Source of the DNA: Monoplex corrugatus
Taxonomy: Eukaryota; Mollusca; Gastropoda; Littorinimorpha; Ranellidae
Assembly (NCBI GenBank): GCA_030674185.1
Contig: JAPXFY010000016.1
Location: 40,180,966 to 40,244,965 of the forward strand
Direction of reading: 5' to 3'
DNA: 64,000 nucleotides
Part shown: positions 1 through 13,337 of the stretch, piece by piece
Layout: each line of letters begins with the position of its first letter
Position numbering within the stretch: position 1 is the first letter of the stretch
Made by a program: the position numbers and the translations under genes
Notes under the pieces: model-generated
Database searches by the model: none
What the model was told of the DNA's origin: nothing
What the model saw: only the letters and a program-made list of their open reading frames with translations

Positions 1-283
1 CTGCAAGCGTAAAATATGCCACTGACATTATTATGTCTTTGGCTTCCTCACTGTATCCGCCAGCTTCCTACCTAGGGTGAGGGAGTGGAAAGGCAAACAA
101 GTATGTAACCATGTCATCAGACTCCAGTCTGCTACAAACATTCACAACATATCACAGCCACAGAAACACAGCACCAGAAAACACACAAAAAATGGGTGAT
201 TCAACATAACCATGGAGAATGAGCATCATTTAATCATTTTTGTCAACATCAAGAGCAAATAAAGCAGTTTCTATCCATCTGTG

Positions 284-1640
284 ATGACAGTTTCTATCCA
301 GTCTGATGGATGACACGTTTTCTATCCAGTCTGATGGATGACACTGTTTTCTATCCAGTCTGATGGATAACTATCCAGTCTGAGGATGACACTGTTTTCT
401 ATCCAGTCAGATGGATGACACTGTTTCTATCCAGTCAGATGGATGACACTGTTTTCTATCCAGTCTGATGGATGACATGTTTTCTATCCAGTCTGATGGA
501 TGACACTGTTTTCTATCCAGTCTGATGGATGACACTGCTTTCTATCCAGTCTGATGGATGACACTGTTTTCTATCCAGTCTGATGGATGACATGTTTCTA
601 TCCAGGTCCGTATGTGATGATGACACTGTTTTCTATCCAGTCTGATGGATGAACGTTCTATCCAGTCTGATGGATGACACTGTTTTCTATCCAGTCTGAT
701 GGATGACTTTTACCAGTCTGATGGATGACACTGTTCTATCAGTCTGATGATCCTGTTTTTATCCAGTCTGATGGATGAACTTTCTATCCAGTCTGATGGA
801 TGACACTGTTTTCTATCCAGTCTGATGGATGACACTGTTTTCTATCCAGTCTGATGGATGAACTCTATCCAGTCTGATGGATGACACTGTTTTCTATCCA
901 GTCTGATGGATGACTTTTATCCAGTCTGATGGATGACTGTTTTCTATCCAGTCTGATGGATGACACTGTTTTCTATCCAGTCTGATGGATGACTGTTTTC
1001 TATCCAGTCGATGGATGACATGTTCTATCCAGTCAGATGGATGACACTGTTTTCTATCCAGTCTGATGGATGACTGTTTTCTATCCAGTCAGATGGATGA
1101 CACTGTTTTCTATCCAGTCAGATGGATGACTGTTTTCTATCCAGTCTGATGGATGACACTGTTTTCTATCCAGTCAGATGGATGACACTGTTTTCTATCC
1201 AGTCTGATGGATGACACTGTTTTCTATCCAGTCAGATGGATGACACTGTTTTCTATCCAGTCAGATGGATGACTGTTTCTATCCAGTCTGATGGATGACT
1301 GTTTTCTATCCAGTCTGATGGATGACTGTTTTCTATCCAGTCGATGGATGACACTGTTTTCTATCCCTCATGGATACTGTATAGTTGATGGAGACTGTTT
1401 TCTATCCAGTCTGATGGATGACTGTTCTATGTTCTATATGTTCACCCGTCTGATGGATAAGACTGTTTTCTATCCAGTCTGATGGATACTAATGAAACTG
1501 TTTTCTATCCATGGTCTGATCGGATGTAGACTGTGTTCTATCCAGTCTGATGGATAAGACTGTTTCTATCCAGTCTGATGGATAGACTGTGTTCTATCCA
1601 GTCTGATGGATGACTGTTTTCTATCCAGTCTGATGGATAA
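284..1640. repeat. Minisatellite, about 29 bp unit
   Basis: Roughly 45 tandem copies of a unit built on ctatccagtctgatggatg with acactgtttt as variable linker. Frequent units lack the acac of the linker, and some have cagtcagatgg. No gene is present. Confidence 0.95.
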
Positions 1641-2027
1641 GACCATAATGATCAATTTAAAACTTAACTGTACAACTGCATGGAAAACTCTTTTAAATGC
1701 ACAAAATGAAGGACACAAAGAACAATACTAAATATCTTTTTTCTGGAAGTGTCATATCAAACAGTTTTGGTTAAACTTAGAAAATTTGTAGAATGAAAGA
1801 TGTCCACTGTCATTTAACAGGAAACGTGATGAAAATATTGTTTTTTTTTATTTTGAGTGACACAGAACTCATTAAAACGTTTTATTTTTAGCAGACTTTG
1901 ACTCGGACAAACTATTCTTGACTTTTATAACAAGGTATGCTTAAAGGTCTATTTATAAATTTTAATATGGTATATCTATCAATTATAATCTATGGTATGC
2001 TAAAAGGTATATTTGTATATGTAAGTT

Positions 2028-2336
2028 ATATGATACTTTACCAAACATTTTTGCTTTCAAAAAAGAGTATGATACTTTACCAAACATTTCTGCTTTCATA
2101 AAAGAGTATGATACTTTACCAAACATTTCTGCTTTCAAAAGAGTATGATACTTTACCAAACATTTCTGCTTTCAAAAGAGTATGATACTTTACCAAACAT
2201 TTCTGCTTTCAAAAAAGAGTATGATACTTTACCAAACATTTCTGCTTTCAAAAAAGAGTATGATACTTTACCAAACATTTCTGCTTTCAAAAAAGAGTAT
2301 GATACTTTACCAAACATTTTTGCTTTCAAAAAAGAG
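2028..2336. repeat. Minisatellite, 39 bp unit, about 8 copies
   Basis: Units combine gagtatgatactttaccaaa and catttctgctttcaaaaaa. Because 39 is a multiple of three, both strands stay open, but the resulting repeat peptides are artefacts. Confidence 0.93.
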
Positions 2337-3169
2337 CTGAAATACAGGCGGATTGGTTGTGTTATTCTGTAATTACTGATTCCTCCACTGCACATTCATG
2401 AATTACGATTCTTCTTTGTACATTATGTAGAATTTGTTGATAGCAATGATGATGTAAGATTTCTCTTTGTTTTGTATGCCTTACTCTGACAACCTACATG
2501 CATCATGCTGTTGACTTTAATAATGTCATAACTGACCAGTCAATCTTTATTTTGCATCTTCATCTATTTCTTTTTATGCTTTTTTTTTCATTCTACCCTT
2601 GGATTGAAATGTGTTCGATGTTACATGATAAACAACAGAGCGTATAAATGCGCACTGTAAAGAAAAAAGTTTAAGATGAAAAAATGATCATCATCGTCAG
2701 TATCAAGAACAATGGAAGCGCCTTCGCTCTGCCATCCTGCACACACAGTGCATATCATCCATCATTTGTCATTCACTGTCCCACCCAAAGCTACTGCATG
2801 TACTGGACAGAGGGGGTGAAATGAGTAAACTGTACAAGTTCACTCAGATTATCCCGCTGAAAAAAAAAAGATGAATGTCTGACAAGGGTTTGAGAACAAG
2901 AAGGGAAAGTAGCAAACCACACGTAGAGATCATAAACATGGATAACAAACTGTCACACAAAAGTTCAGAAAAAGACAGAGAGATGGAATGGAAAATCTAG
3001 CAAAATGAGCGACACATCAAAACTGTCCAGCAATAGTTTCTGGACTAGAAGAGACCATAGTAAACAAGATGATAAAAAACTAACCTTTCAAAAACGGGTC
3101 TGAGAAACAGGACTGAAGAGAGTATGTGGCAGTGTGCAGGCGAACAGAATATTACATAGCTTTGATAAC

Positions 3170-3475
3170 ACAGAGAATTATAGTAAATATCTGGATGTGA
3201 AGGTAACCTTATGACTATCTGGATGTGAAGGTAAGCTTATGACCAACAGATTGCCCTACAAAGGTAACCTAAGGACTGACGCACTGCCTGACAAAGGTAA
3301 TCTAAGGACTGACACACTGCCCAATGAAGTTAACCTCTAAGGTAATCTATGGACTGATACACCAGCCAACAAAGACAATCTAAGGACAAACATACTGCCT
3401 AACAAAGGTAACTAAGGACTAACACACTGCCTAACAAAGGTAACTAAGGACTAACACACTGCCTAACAAAGGTGT
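3170..3475. repeat. Minisatellite, about 32 bp unit
   Basis: Eight or nine diverged copies of aaggtaacctaaggact and gacacactgcctaacaa. The last two units are nearly identical, suggesting recent slippage. Confidence 0.85.
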
Positions 3476-3789
3476 GAGGATCAAAACAGAACAGAGTGAA
3501 GATCTTGTGAGAATTAAGTCAAATTGTGTAATACATACTCATGAGACAGATGGCAAGCTACATGCTGAAAGATGGTGTCATCTAACAGAATGGAAATGGC
3601 ATACTATTTCATTTCAATGTTTGATATTTGTGGACACATGTTGTCTGGACAAAGAACATGTCCACTTTGCTACAAAAGTCAAGATAATTGTGAGACGCTT
3701 TGCTCCACTTGCTAAAGTTTGTGAACAGATGTTGCCTTGGAAAGAATCCACTTTTGCTATAAAGTCAGAAAGTGTTTAAAATTTGTTCA

Positions 3790-4036
3790 AATGGAATTCT
3801 TCGCACCAGCACAATTCCATATGCACTCTAGCCAAATCTGTCAGCCTGTGCAAAAACCCTGTTTGATGGCAACATTTTGAAATGGGAAAAGGGGTGGGCC
3901 TATTAAACATTGACTCCAGCAGAATGATTAAAGCATAGAGACTGGCAGAGAACAAACCAAACTGTTATGTTGACAGGTGGGACTGAACTTGAGACATGCA
4001 GTCTTTAGTCTACAGCAACCTTAAACCTACAGCACT
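3790..4036 (-). mobile_element. SINE, family S1
   Basis: Family landmarks are ccatatgcactctagccaaa, gtgcaaaaaccctgtttgat and cagaatgattaaagc. The end has gggactgaacttgagacatg, a slightly altered B-box on the minus strand. The core Leu-like ccagtaattatctgg segment is partly deleted. Confidence 0.55.
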
Positions 4037-4204
4037 GTGGAAAGAGGTAGAGATCACTGTAAAACTGCTCTGCTCTGCTCTGCTTGCTTTGGTCTATTCT
4101 TGTCATGCACATTTCTGGTGACAAGTGTCCACCGCATGTGTGGACAGATGGCAGAGAGGCAGACCCATGTCACACATCATCATCATCATCATGTTTGCTT
4201 TACA

Positions 4205-4400
4205 TGCCATGTATAAAACTTACAGCAGAATACATAGCTTACAGCCAAACTTATAACTTAGTGTCAAGTATATCACTCACAGCCAACTATACAACTTACT
4301 GCAAAGTACATAACTTTCCGTTACGTATATAACTTACAAGGCAAGTATATAACTTACAGCCAAATATGTAACTTTTAGCTAGGCATATACTTTACAAGCC
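4205..4400. repeat. Diverged short tandem repeat, about 21 bp
   Basis: Irregular copies of ataacttacagccaagtat. No coding signal. Confidence 0.65.
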
Positions 4401-4943
4401 AAGTAAATAATGTATCTTCTAGCATGCTCATAAGCAGGTACACAATTCTATGTCGGTACATGCCAGCTATATAACTGACTTCTAATCTACCTGCAGTATA
4501 GACATGATTCAAGAACCGGGTTATGTGATTAAAATATATCTAGTCTGTTAAAACACATGAGATATAAAGCACTGGATGATATATAAATAATCGAAAAATG
4601 TATCCTAAACAACAGGAGGGGATATAAATAATCACAATCCTTTTGAGTAAGAGAATGGGGTACAAACAATCCGCTGTAAATAACAGGGTAGGGTATACAA
4701 ACAAACAGTTCATTCCTATATAACAGGGTGGATATATCAATAACTCAACAATCTATTCTATACATCATGGAGAGTAAAAAAAAAAAATCCAAAACCCATC
4801 AGATCTGGAAGGGAATGAGGAGGCACATACTGATCTGGGGAAGGTTGAAGGGGTAAACACTGGAACAGCACAGCAAGTTGAATCAATAACCACTGCACAA
4901 ATGTACACATCCACAAAACATCCACAAAAACAATATCGACTCT

Positions 4944-5006
4944 TTCAACCCTTCACTCCATCCACCTAATTTTTCATGGATTGAGTGAAGGAGTTGAAAG
5001 GGTCAA
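4944..5006. mobile_element. Short hairpin element
   Basis: tttcaacccttcactccatc and gagtgaaggagttgaaaggg are inverted arms with a 15-20 bp loop, a diverged member of the hairpin family. Confidence 0.5.
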
Positions 5007-5591
5007 TGTTGGGTGCATGATGGCATATCTAAATAGAAACAAAACAACAAAAAAGCATTGTCAAACCATTTAAACAATCTCCCATCTTGTACACAAATTA
5101 TTACAGACAATGCAGATTTGTTATTTCTCAAAGTCACTGTGAACTTGAAAAAGCCCTGATTGATATTAAAACTGACCGATTGATTGGGTGATTTAAATTT
5201 TTAAACATAAAATCTGTCTGGTTAATTTTCCATATCTGCCACAGCTAAAACCTACTTGGTGAACCGCAAAATTTGAACTGCATTGAGGACAACGGCAGAC
5301 TGTTACAACAATGAAAAATATTTTGAATATTGCCAGAATTTCACAAGAAAGAACTCTTCACACATTTTCATTCAAAAAGTGTTGTTTTTAGGCACTTTTT
5401 TGGTTTCTGTGACCTACCTCGGAATGTTACTTTCCAAACTTGGGTTTTTGCCACTCTTCAACAATCCACAGTTTCGGCCAAAATTTGGTTGACAAAGATC
5501 CATTAAAAAAAGAGACAAGAAAATCTTTCTTACATATTGTTGCCAAAAGCAGACAGACACCCATGCAGAGAGATCTACTCCCAGTCAGTAT

Positions 5592-5790
5592 CAACCCTTT
5601 GACTCCTGTAACTTAACCCCCAACTGCAAAAACGTTTTTTTTATTCCCTCATCCTATCCACCAGCTTTCTACAGGAACCTGATGGACACAGTGACAGAGA
5701 CAAGGGTTTTAAGTTCTTGCTTTGCTAGCATGGTTGACAATGCAGGTTACTGGTGGACAGGGTGCGGAGTCGAAGGGTTGAATGATCTCC
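5592..5790. mobile_element. Nested hairpin composite, third copy, decayed
   Basis: Outer arm ccctttgactcctg, then aactgcaaaaacg, an eroded inner hairpin (attccctcatcctatccacc ... gtgacagagac), then ttgctttgctagcatggttg and ggacagggtgcggagtcgaa. It has the same architecture as the copies at 17891 and 47489. Confidence 0.65.
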
Positions 5791-6379
5791 TTTTTTCACA
5801 AGGGAGACTGCAAAACACGACTGAACTTTGGTGGCAAAACCCATATATGAAAGGCAGTAGTGTAGGAAGGTGAGTAATCAACAACTGACTGTGCCAAGGC
5901 TGAAGATTTATTTTCTGTCCAGTGAACTTTAGTTTAAACACAAACTATGCACCCGCTGTTCCCTCACCACCACGTACAGAATGCTTTCGGCTACATGTTT
6001 TTAACCTTTTGACTTCCTACCCGATCCATTTGCTTCCTACACGGCAAAATCAAGTTTATCCCATAACCCTGTGGTCCTAAGGGAGTAAGGTAGCAGACCT
6101 CAACTTTTCTTGAGGAGCTGGTGGACAGCATGAGGGAGTGAAAAGAGTTCTACTCTGCTACTACTAAGCAACACGAATATCAAACTTCACAGACCACTCA
6201 AAATACAAAGGGCAGACAAATGTGTCCACTTTTCTACTGATATTTACAACCTGTCTTTCTTTCTTTGTTGATTTTGTTACTGAGTGGAACCAAACTAGTA
6301 AAGAATAACAGATATCTGAAGGCAACAGGGGAAGATGAACTGCTAGGGGTTTCATTAATTCTTTATTCCTTCATCAAGT

Positions 6380-8720
6380 CACTCTGTTCATAGGAGGAGG
6401 TCATCCTATCCACAGGGTCAGGTCATTGTCCATAAGGTGAAGAAGTCACTACCCATAGAGTAAGGTCACTGTCTGTATGGTGAAGTCACTATCCATAGAG
6501 TAAGGTCACTGTCCCTATGGTGAAGTCACTATCCATAGAGTAAGGTCACTGTCCCTATTGGTGAAGTCACTATCCATAGAGTAAGGTCACTGTCCATATG
6601 GTGAAGTCCCTATCCATAGAGTAAGGTCACTCTGTCCATAAAGTGAAGTCACTATCCACAGAGTAAGGTCACTCTGTCCATAAGGTGAAGTCCCTATCCA
6701 TAGAGTAAGGTCACTGTCCATAAGTGAAGTCCTATCCATAGAGTAAGGTCACTGTCCATATGGTGAAGTCATATCCATAGAGTAAGGTCACTGTCCATAT
6801 GGTGAAGTCCTATCCATAGAGTAAGGTCACTGTCCATAAAGTGAAGTCCATATCCATAGAGTAAGGTCACTGTCCATAAAGTGAAGTCCCTATCCATAGA
6901 GTAAGGTCACTGTCCATATGGTGAAGTCATATCCATAGAGTAAGGTCACTGTCCATATGGTGAAGTCCCTATCCATAGAGTAAGGTCACTGTCCATATGG
7001 TGAAGTCATATCCATAGAGTAAGGTCACTGTCCATATGGTGAAGTCCCTATCCATAGAGTAAGGTCACTGTCCATATGGTGAAGTCTATCCATAGAGTAA
7101 GGTCACTGTCCATATGGTGAAGTCCCTATCCATAGAGTAAGGTCACTGTCCATAAAGTGAAGTCCCTATCCATAGAGTAAGGTCACTGTCCATATGGTGA
7201 AGTCCCATCCATAGAGTAAGGTCACTGTCCATATGGTGAAGTCCCTATCCACAGAGTAAGGTCACTGTCCATAAAGTGAAGTCATATCCATAGAGTAAGG
7301 TCACTGTCCATAAAGTGGTCATATCCATAGAGTAAGGTCACTGTCCATAAAGTGGTCATATCCATAGAGTAAGGTCACTGTCCATAAAGTGGTCATATCC
7401 ATAGAGTAAGGTCACTGTCCATAAAGTGGTCATATCCATAGAGTAAGGTCACTGTCCATAAAGTGGTCATATCCATAGAGTAAGGTCACTGTCCATAAGT
7501 GTCATCATAGAGTAAGGTCACTGTCCATAAAGTGAAGTCATATCCATAGAGTAAGGTCACTGTCCATAGGTGAAGTCCTATCCATAGAGTAAGGTCACTG
7601 TCCATAAAGTGAAGTCCTATCCATAGAGTAAGGTCACTGTCCATAAAGTGAAGTCATATCCATAGAGTAAGGTCACTGTCCATAAGTGAAGTCCCTATCC
7701 ATAGAGTAAGGTCACTGTCCATAAAGTGAAGTCCTATCCATAGAGTAAGGTCACTGTCCATAAAGTGAAGTCCCTATCCATAGAGTAAGGTCACTGTCCA
7801 TATGTGAAGTCCCTATCCATAGAGTAAGGTCACTGTCCATATGGTGAAGTCCTATCCACAGAGTAAGGTCACTGTCCATAAGGTGAAGTCACTATCCACA
7901 GAGTAAGGTCACTGTCCATATGGTGAAGTCCTATCCATAGAGTAAGGTCACTGTCCATAAGTGAAGTCCCTATCCATAGAGTAAGGTCACTGTCCATAAG
8001 TGAAGTCACTATCCATAGAGTAAGGTCACTGTCCATATGGTGAAGTCCCTATCCATAGAGTAAGGTCACTCGTCCATAAAGTGAAGTCCCTATCCATAGA
8101 GTAAGGTCACTGTCCATATGGTGAAGTCCTATCCATAGAGTAAGGTCATTTGTCCATAAAGGTGAAGTCACTATCCATAGAGTAAGGTCACTGTCCATAT
8201 GGTGAAGTCCCTATCCATAGAGTAAGGTCACTGTCCATATAGTGAAGTCCCTATCCATAGAGTAAGGTCACTGTCCATAAGGTGAAGTCCCTATCCATAG
8301 AGTAAGGTCACTGTCCATAAAGTGAAGTCCCTATCCATAGAGTAAGGTCACTGTCCATAGGTGAAGTCCTATCCACAGAGTAAGGTCACTGTCCATAAGG
8401 TGAAGTCACTATCCACAGAGTAAGGTCACTGTCCATAAGTGAAGTCACTATCCATAGAGTAAGGTCACTGTCCAAATAAGTGAAGTCACTATCCATAGAG
8501 TAAGGTCACTGTCCATATGGTGAAGAAGTTGCTATCCATAGAGTAAGGTCACTGTGTCCATAATGTGAAGTAGTCACTACCCATAGGGTAAGGTCCCCAT
8601 CCACAGGGTAAGGTCACTCTCTCCATAGTGAGGTCACCCTATCCATACAGTAAGCTCACAGTCCATAGGGTGTATCACCCTTCCCATAGAATGAGATCAT
8701 TGTCCAAAAGTTGAACTCAC
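6380..8720. repeat. Minisatellite, 40 bp unit, about 55 copies
   Basis: Units are ggtcactgtccatatggtga followed by agtccctatccatagagtaa. The cluster at 7310-7500 uses a shortened unit with taaagtggtcatatcc, evidence of a local expansion of one variant. Edges (6380-6420 and 8600-8820) are more diverged. Confidence 0.95.
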
Positions 8721-10184
8721 TAGCCATAGCGTAAGGTCACACAACAATGAGGTGAAGTAATTCGCAATGGGTAAGCACACTCTACCCACAGCGAGGTCAC
8801 CCTATCCACAGCGAGGTCACCCTATCCATAGGCTCAGGGACAGAAAGGGTTCAGACTGCTCAAGTCCAGTAACAAACCTTTCAACAATCTCACTACATAC
8901 AACTCAACACTTTACAACACAAACTCAACGTTCCAGCAGGAAGACATGAGGTTTTACACTTGATCAGTGTTCTCTTACAGAATACCTACATACATGGTAT
9001 GTATCCCATCTGTATCAACAAGCGTGGCTCACAATGTGGCAGGACGGCTTGGCAACAGGGTCAAACCACTATAAAAACATGCATTAGAGTTGTCAACACA
9101 CCACTGATAGATGTTATTGATATGGTGTCACCTTCACGGACTAAAGCTAGGAAAGGGAGTTGCCAATCCTCACCCTAGAAGGGCCTACCCAAGTGACCAC
9201 CAACTCACAGACACACTGGGAACTAGAGGAAAGTCACAACAAATCCATGTCAAGGCCGCAGTCTCCAGAGCACATTCTTCCACTCTGGTTATTGTTCAGA
9301 AACAACACAGTCGAGCAAAGACTTAGTGGAGCAACTGTGAAAGAACAACTTTGTGACAACAAAGAGCACGTCTTGAAGTCCACATCTTTCATCCAGATCA
9401 CAAGACTGAGGAAAGGCCACGCTCCATGACCCAACCGCAGCAACACTCGGCATGCCTACAATCTACAACAAAAGCATGTCGACAGCCAGTTGTGTCAAAA
9501 TGCGCGAAGCATTCAGTGCACCTCCAGTCAGCAACAGAGTCGTGCTCACACAATGTCCAAGATCACGACCAGTATTAGTACCATACTGGTAACGTACCAA
9601 TAGTGAAGCAAGTCCATGTAAAGTCGGTCTACAGCTGCTCAACAAGGCACTGGGTAACAGTGGAGTCTCATGAATACAGTTTTGACCACTGTCATGCCAA
9701 CACTGAACTGGGTTCACTATAAAGCCCAAAACTGGACCCAGTCTGAGTTTACTAATGACACCTGAACCACTAATTTACTAGGACTCAAAAACTGAACCTA
9801 CTGGGCTCACTGATGACTGCCATTTGGATATACACACATCCAGTTCAAACTTGTCTGTAATTCTTCAAAGGATTGAACCTGTGACCCTGGTAAATCTCTG
9901 TTACATGTACTATATGATGAAGACAGCTTAGACATCATTGGGATCACAGTTTAGCCTACAAACATACAGTCTCTAATCCTGTCCATCATTAATCATTCTC
10001 TCAGTCTTCTACAATTCTCTTATTTTGGCCTATCTGAAAACCATTATCATGATATTTTTATAGCTTTACATTCTGGCCATTCTCCGTCATTCCCACAAGG
10101 TCTTCTTTCCCATCAGTCACTGTCGCAATATTTTACAGTCTTCCCACTTCAGTCTGCCTCAGTTAGTGAGTTAGCGAACTGGTG
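8721..10184. other. Unique-looking non-coding stretch
   Basis: Between two large minisatellites, GC is slightly higher than the surroundings. Overlapping ORFs of 60-89 codons on both strands share no recognisable motif. I see no gene. Confidence 0.5.
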
Positions 10185-12920
10185 TTAAACAGTAAGGAAG
10201 GACATTTGTCTCCAAACAGGGGAACAACAGACAGCAGGGAAGGACTTCTGTATCAAAACAGGGGAACAACAGACAGTAGGGAAGGACCTCTGTATCAAAA
10301 CAGGGGAACAACAGACAGTAGGGAAGGACCTCTGTATCAAAACAGGGGAACAACAGACAGCAGGGAAGGACTTCTGTATCAAAACAGGGGAACAACAGAC
10401 AGTATGGAAGGACCTCTGTATCAAAACAGGGGAACAACAGACAGCAGGGAAGGACCTCTGTATCAAAACAGGGGAACAACAGCAGACAGTATGGAAGGAC
10501 CTCTGTATCAAAACAGGGGAAACAACAGACAGACAGTAAGGAAGGACTCTGTATCAAAACAGGGGAACAACAGGACAGCAGGGAAGGACCTCTGTATCAA
10601 AACAGGGGAAACAACAGGCAGACAGTATGGAAGGACCTCTGTATCAAAACAAGGGGAACAACAGGACAGACAGTAGGGAAGGACCTCTGTATCAAAACAG
10701 GGGAACAACAGACAGACAGAGGGAAGGACCTCTGTATCCAAACAGGGGAACAACAGACAGACAGTAGGAAGGACCTCTGTATCAAACAGGGGAACAACAG
10801 ACAGACAGATGGAAGGATCTTTGTCTCCAAAACAGGGAACAACAGACAGTGAAGGAAGGACCTCTGTATCAAAACAGGGGAACAACAGACAGTAAGGAAG
10901 ACCTCTGTATCAAAACAGGGGAACAACAGACAGTAAGGAAGGACCTCTGTATCAAAACAGGGGAACAACAGACAGTATGGAAGTACCTCTGTATCAAAAC
11001 AGGGGAACAACAGACAGTATGGAAGGACCTCTGTATCAAAACAGGGGAACAACAGACAGTATGGAAGGACCTCTGTATCAAAACAGGGGAACAACGGACA
11101 GCAGGAAGGACTCTTGTCTCCAAAAAGGGAACAACACAGAGGGAAAAAGACCTCTGTATCAAAACAGGGAACAACAGACAGTAAGAAGGACCTCTGTATC
11201 AAAACAGGGGAACAACAGACAGTATGGAAGGACCTCTGTATCAAAACAGGGGAACAACAGACAGCAAGGAAGTACCTCTGTATCAAAACAGGGGAACAAC
11301 AGACAGTAGGAAGGACCTCTGTATCAAAACAGGGGAACAACAGACAGTAAGGAAGGACCTCTGTATCAAAACAGGGGAACAACAGACAGTAAAGGACCTC
11401 TGTATCAAAACAGGGGAACAACAACAGACACAGTAAGGACCTCTGTATCAAAACAGGGGAACAAACAGACAGTAAGGAAGGACCTCTGTATCAAAACAGG
11501 GGAACAACAGACAGTATGGAAGGACCTCTGTATCAAAACAGGGGAACAACAGACAGTAAGGAAGGACCTCTGTATCAAAACAGGGGAACAACAGACAGTA
11601 GGAAGGACCTCTGTATCAAAACAGGGGAACAACAGACAGTAAGGAAGGACCTCTGTATCAAAACAGGGGAACAAAACAGACAGTAAGGAAGACCTCTGTA
11701 TTAAAACAGGGGAACAACAGACAGTAGGGGACTTCTGTATCAAACAGGGGAACACAGACAGCAGGGAAGACCTTTGTCTCAAACAGGGTGAACAACAGAC
11801 AGTGAATAAAGACCTCTGTATCAAAACAGGGGAACAACAGACAGTAAGGAAGGACCTCTGTATCAAAACAGGGGAACAACAGACAGTATGGAAGGACCTC
11901 TGCATCAAAACAGGGGAACAACAAACAGACAGTAGGGAAGGACCTCTGCATCAAAACAGGGGAACAACAGACAGACAGTAGGGAAGGACCTCTGTATCAA
12001 AACAGGGGAACAACAGACAGCAGGGAAGGACCTTTGTCTCCAAACAGGCGAACAACAGACAGTGAATAAAGACCTCTGTATCAAAACAGGGGAACAAGAC
12101 AGACAGTAAGGAAGGACCTCTGTATTAAAACAGGGGAACAACAGACAGTAGGGGACTTCTGTATCAAAACAGGGGAACAACAGACAGTAAGGAAGGACCT
12201 TTGTCTCCAAACAGGTGAACAACAGACAGTGAATAAAGACCTCTGTATCAAAACAGGGGAACAAGTCAGACAGTAGGGAAGGACCTCTGTATCAAAACAG
12301 GGGAACAACAGACAGTATGGAAGGACCTCTGTATTAAAACAGGGGAACAACAAACAGACAGACAGTAGGGAAGGACCTCTGTATCAAAACAGGGGAACAA
12401 TAGACAGCAGGGAAGGACCTTTGTCTCCAAACAGGCGAACAACAGACAGACAGTATGGAAGGACCTCTGTATCAAAACAGGGGAACAACAGACAGTAGGG
12501 AAGGACCTCTGTATCCAAACAGGGGAACAACAGACAGACAGTAGGGAAGGACCTCTGTATCAAAACAGGGGAACAACAGACAGTATGGAAGGACTTCTGT
12601 ATCAAAACAGGGGAACAACAGACAGACAGCATGGAAGGACTTCTATATCAAAACAGGGGAACAACAGACAGACAGTAGGGAAGGACCTCTGTATCAAAAC
12701 AGGGGAACAACAGACAGACAGTAGGGAAGGACCTCTGTATCAAAACAGGGGAACATCAGACAGCAGGAAAGGACCTTTGTCTCCAAACAGGCGAACAACA
12801 GACAGTGAATAAAGACCTCTGTATCAAAACAGGGGAACAAGACAGACAGTAAGGAAGGACCTCTGTATCAAAACAGGGGAACAAGACAGACAGTAAGGAA
12901 GGACCTCTGTATCAACAGGA
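10185..12920. repeat. Minisatellite, about 42 bp unit, about 60 copies
   Basis: Units are gaaggacctctgtatcaaaa followed by caggggaacaacagacagta. A variant with cctttgtctccaaacaggcg plus gtgaataaagacc recurs at about 11775, 12030, 12200 and 12780, each time in the same order relative to neighbours, so blocks of several monomers were duplicated together. Confidence 0.95.
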
Positions 12921-13257
12921 AACCACCACCAGAGACTGACTGAGGACAGAACAGGGAGGATTTGCCTTGACTGCCTCATGTCTCGTGTGATGTGGGAACA
13001 TCCTAGCCTATCATTCTCACAATGTTTTACAACCTTCTGTCGGGTCTCTTTCAATCATTCTCATAACGCCTTCTCTACAGAGAAACAGCATGACGTGCCT
13101 GTCTATTTATCACATGTGTATCCATCTATGAAACAGTAGGATCATATAACTTCATTAAATAATATTCTCAATGCTCTGTACGTGTGCAGAAGAAAATGAA
13201 ATGAAAGAAATGTCAGGCACAAACTGCAAGGATTTCTCTTCACACTGTATCATCCTT

Positions 13258-13337
13258 AACCCTTTCACTTTCCCATCCTATCATCCGGCTTCCTGCAGAC
13301 GGCTAGTAGACTGGGTGAGGGAGCGTAAGGGTTAACA
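13258..13337. mobile_element. Solo hairpin element
   Basis: TTAACCCTTTCACTTTCCCA ... cggcttcctgcagacggc ... ggtgagggagcgtaagggTTAA: inverted arms around a CTGCAG loop, TTAA at both ends, about 80 bp. It belongs to the inner type of the nested composites. Confidence 0.65.

Larger units (their letters stand above)
1641..6379. other. Gene-free flank between minisatellites
   Basis: Apart from the listed repeats, 1641-2027, 2337-3169, 4537-4943, 5007-5591 and 6150-6379 are AT-rich unique-looking DNA. Short ORFs here (such as 3474-3779) have no recognisable domain, no splice context and no supporting codon pattern. Confidence 0.6.

Noticed and set aside
284..1640. Possible CRISPR-like array of short repeats
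   Set aside because: There are no unique spacers: the units are contiguous tandem copies, and the window is eukaryotic.
2145..2395. Repeat peptide ORFs EYDTLPNISAFKK and its minus-strand partner
   Set aside because: Product of a 39 bp tandem repeat, open on both strands.
5682..5873. Small protein ORF MDTVTETRVLSSCFASMVDN...
   Set aside because: It lies inside a decayed nested hairpin element whose homologous copies at 17891 and 47489 do not keep the frame.
9111..9729. Cluster of overlapping ORFs between two minisatellites
   Set aside because: All are under 90 codons, on both strands, with no domain, no splice-consistent extension and no repeat in other parts of the window.
10171..12812. 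Long ORFs on both strands with repeated peptides (e.g. SPVLIQRSF, GPLYQNRGTTDS)
   Set aside because: They are translations of the 42 bp minisatellite. 42 is divisible by three, so frames stay open by chance on both strands; no start context or domain.
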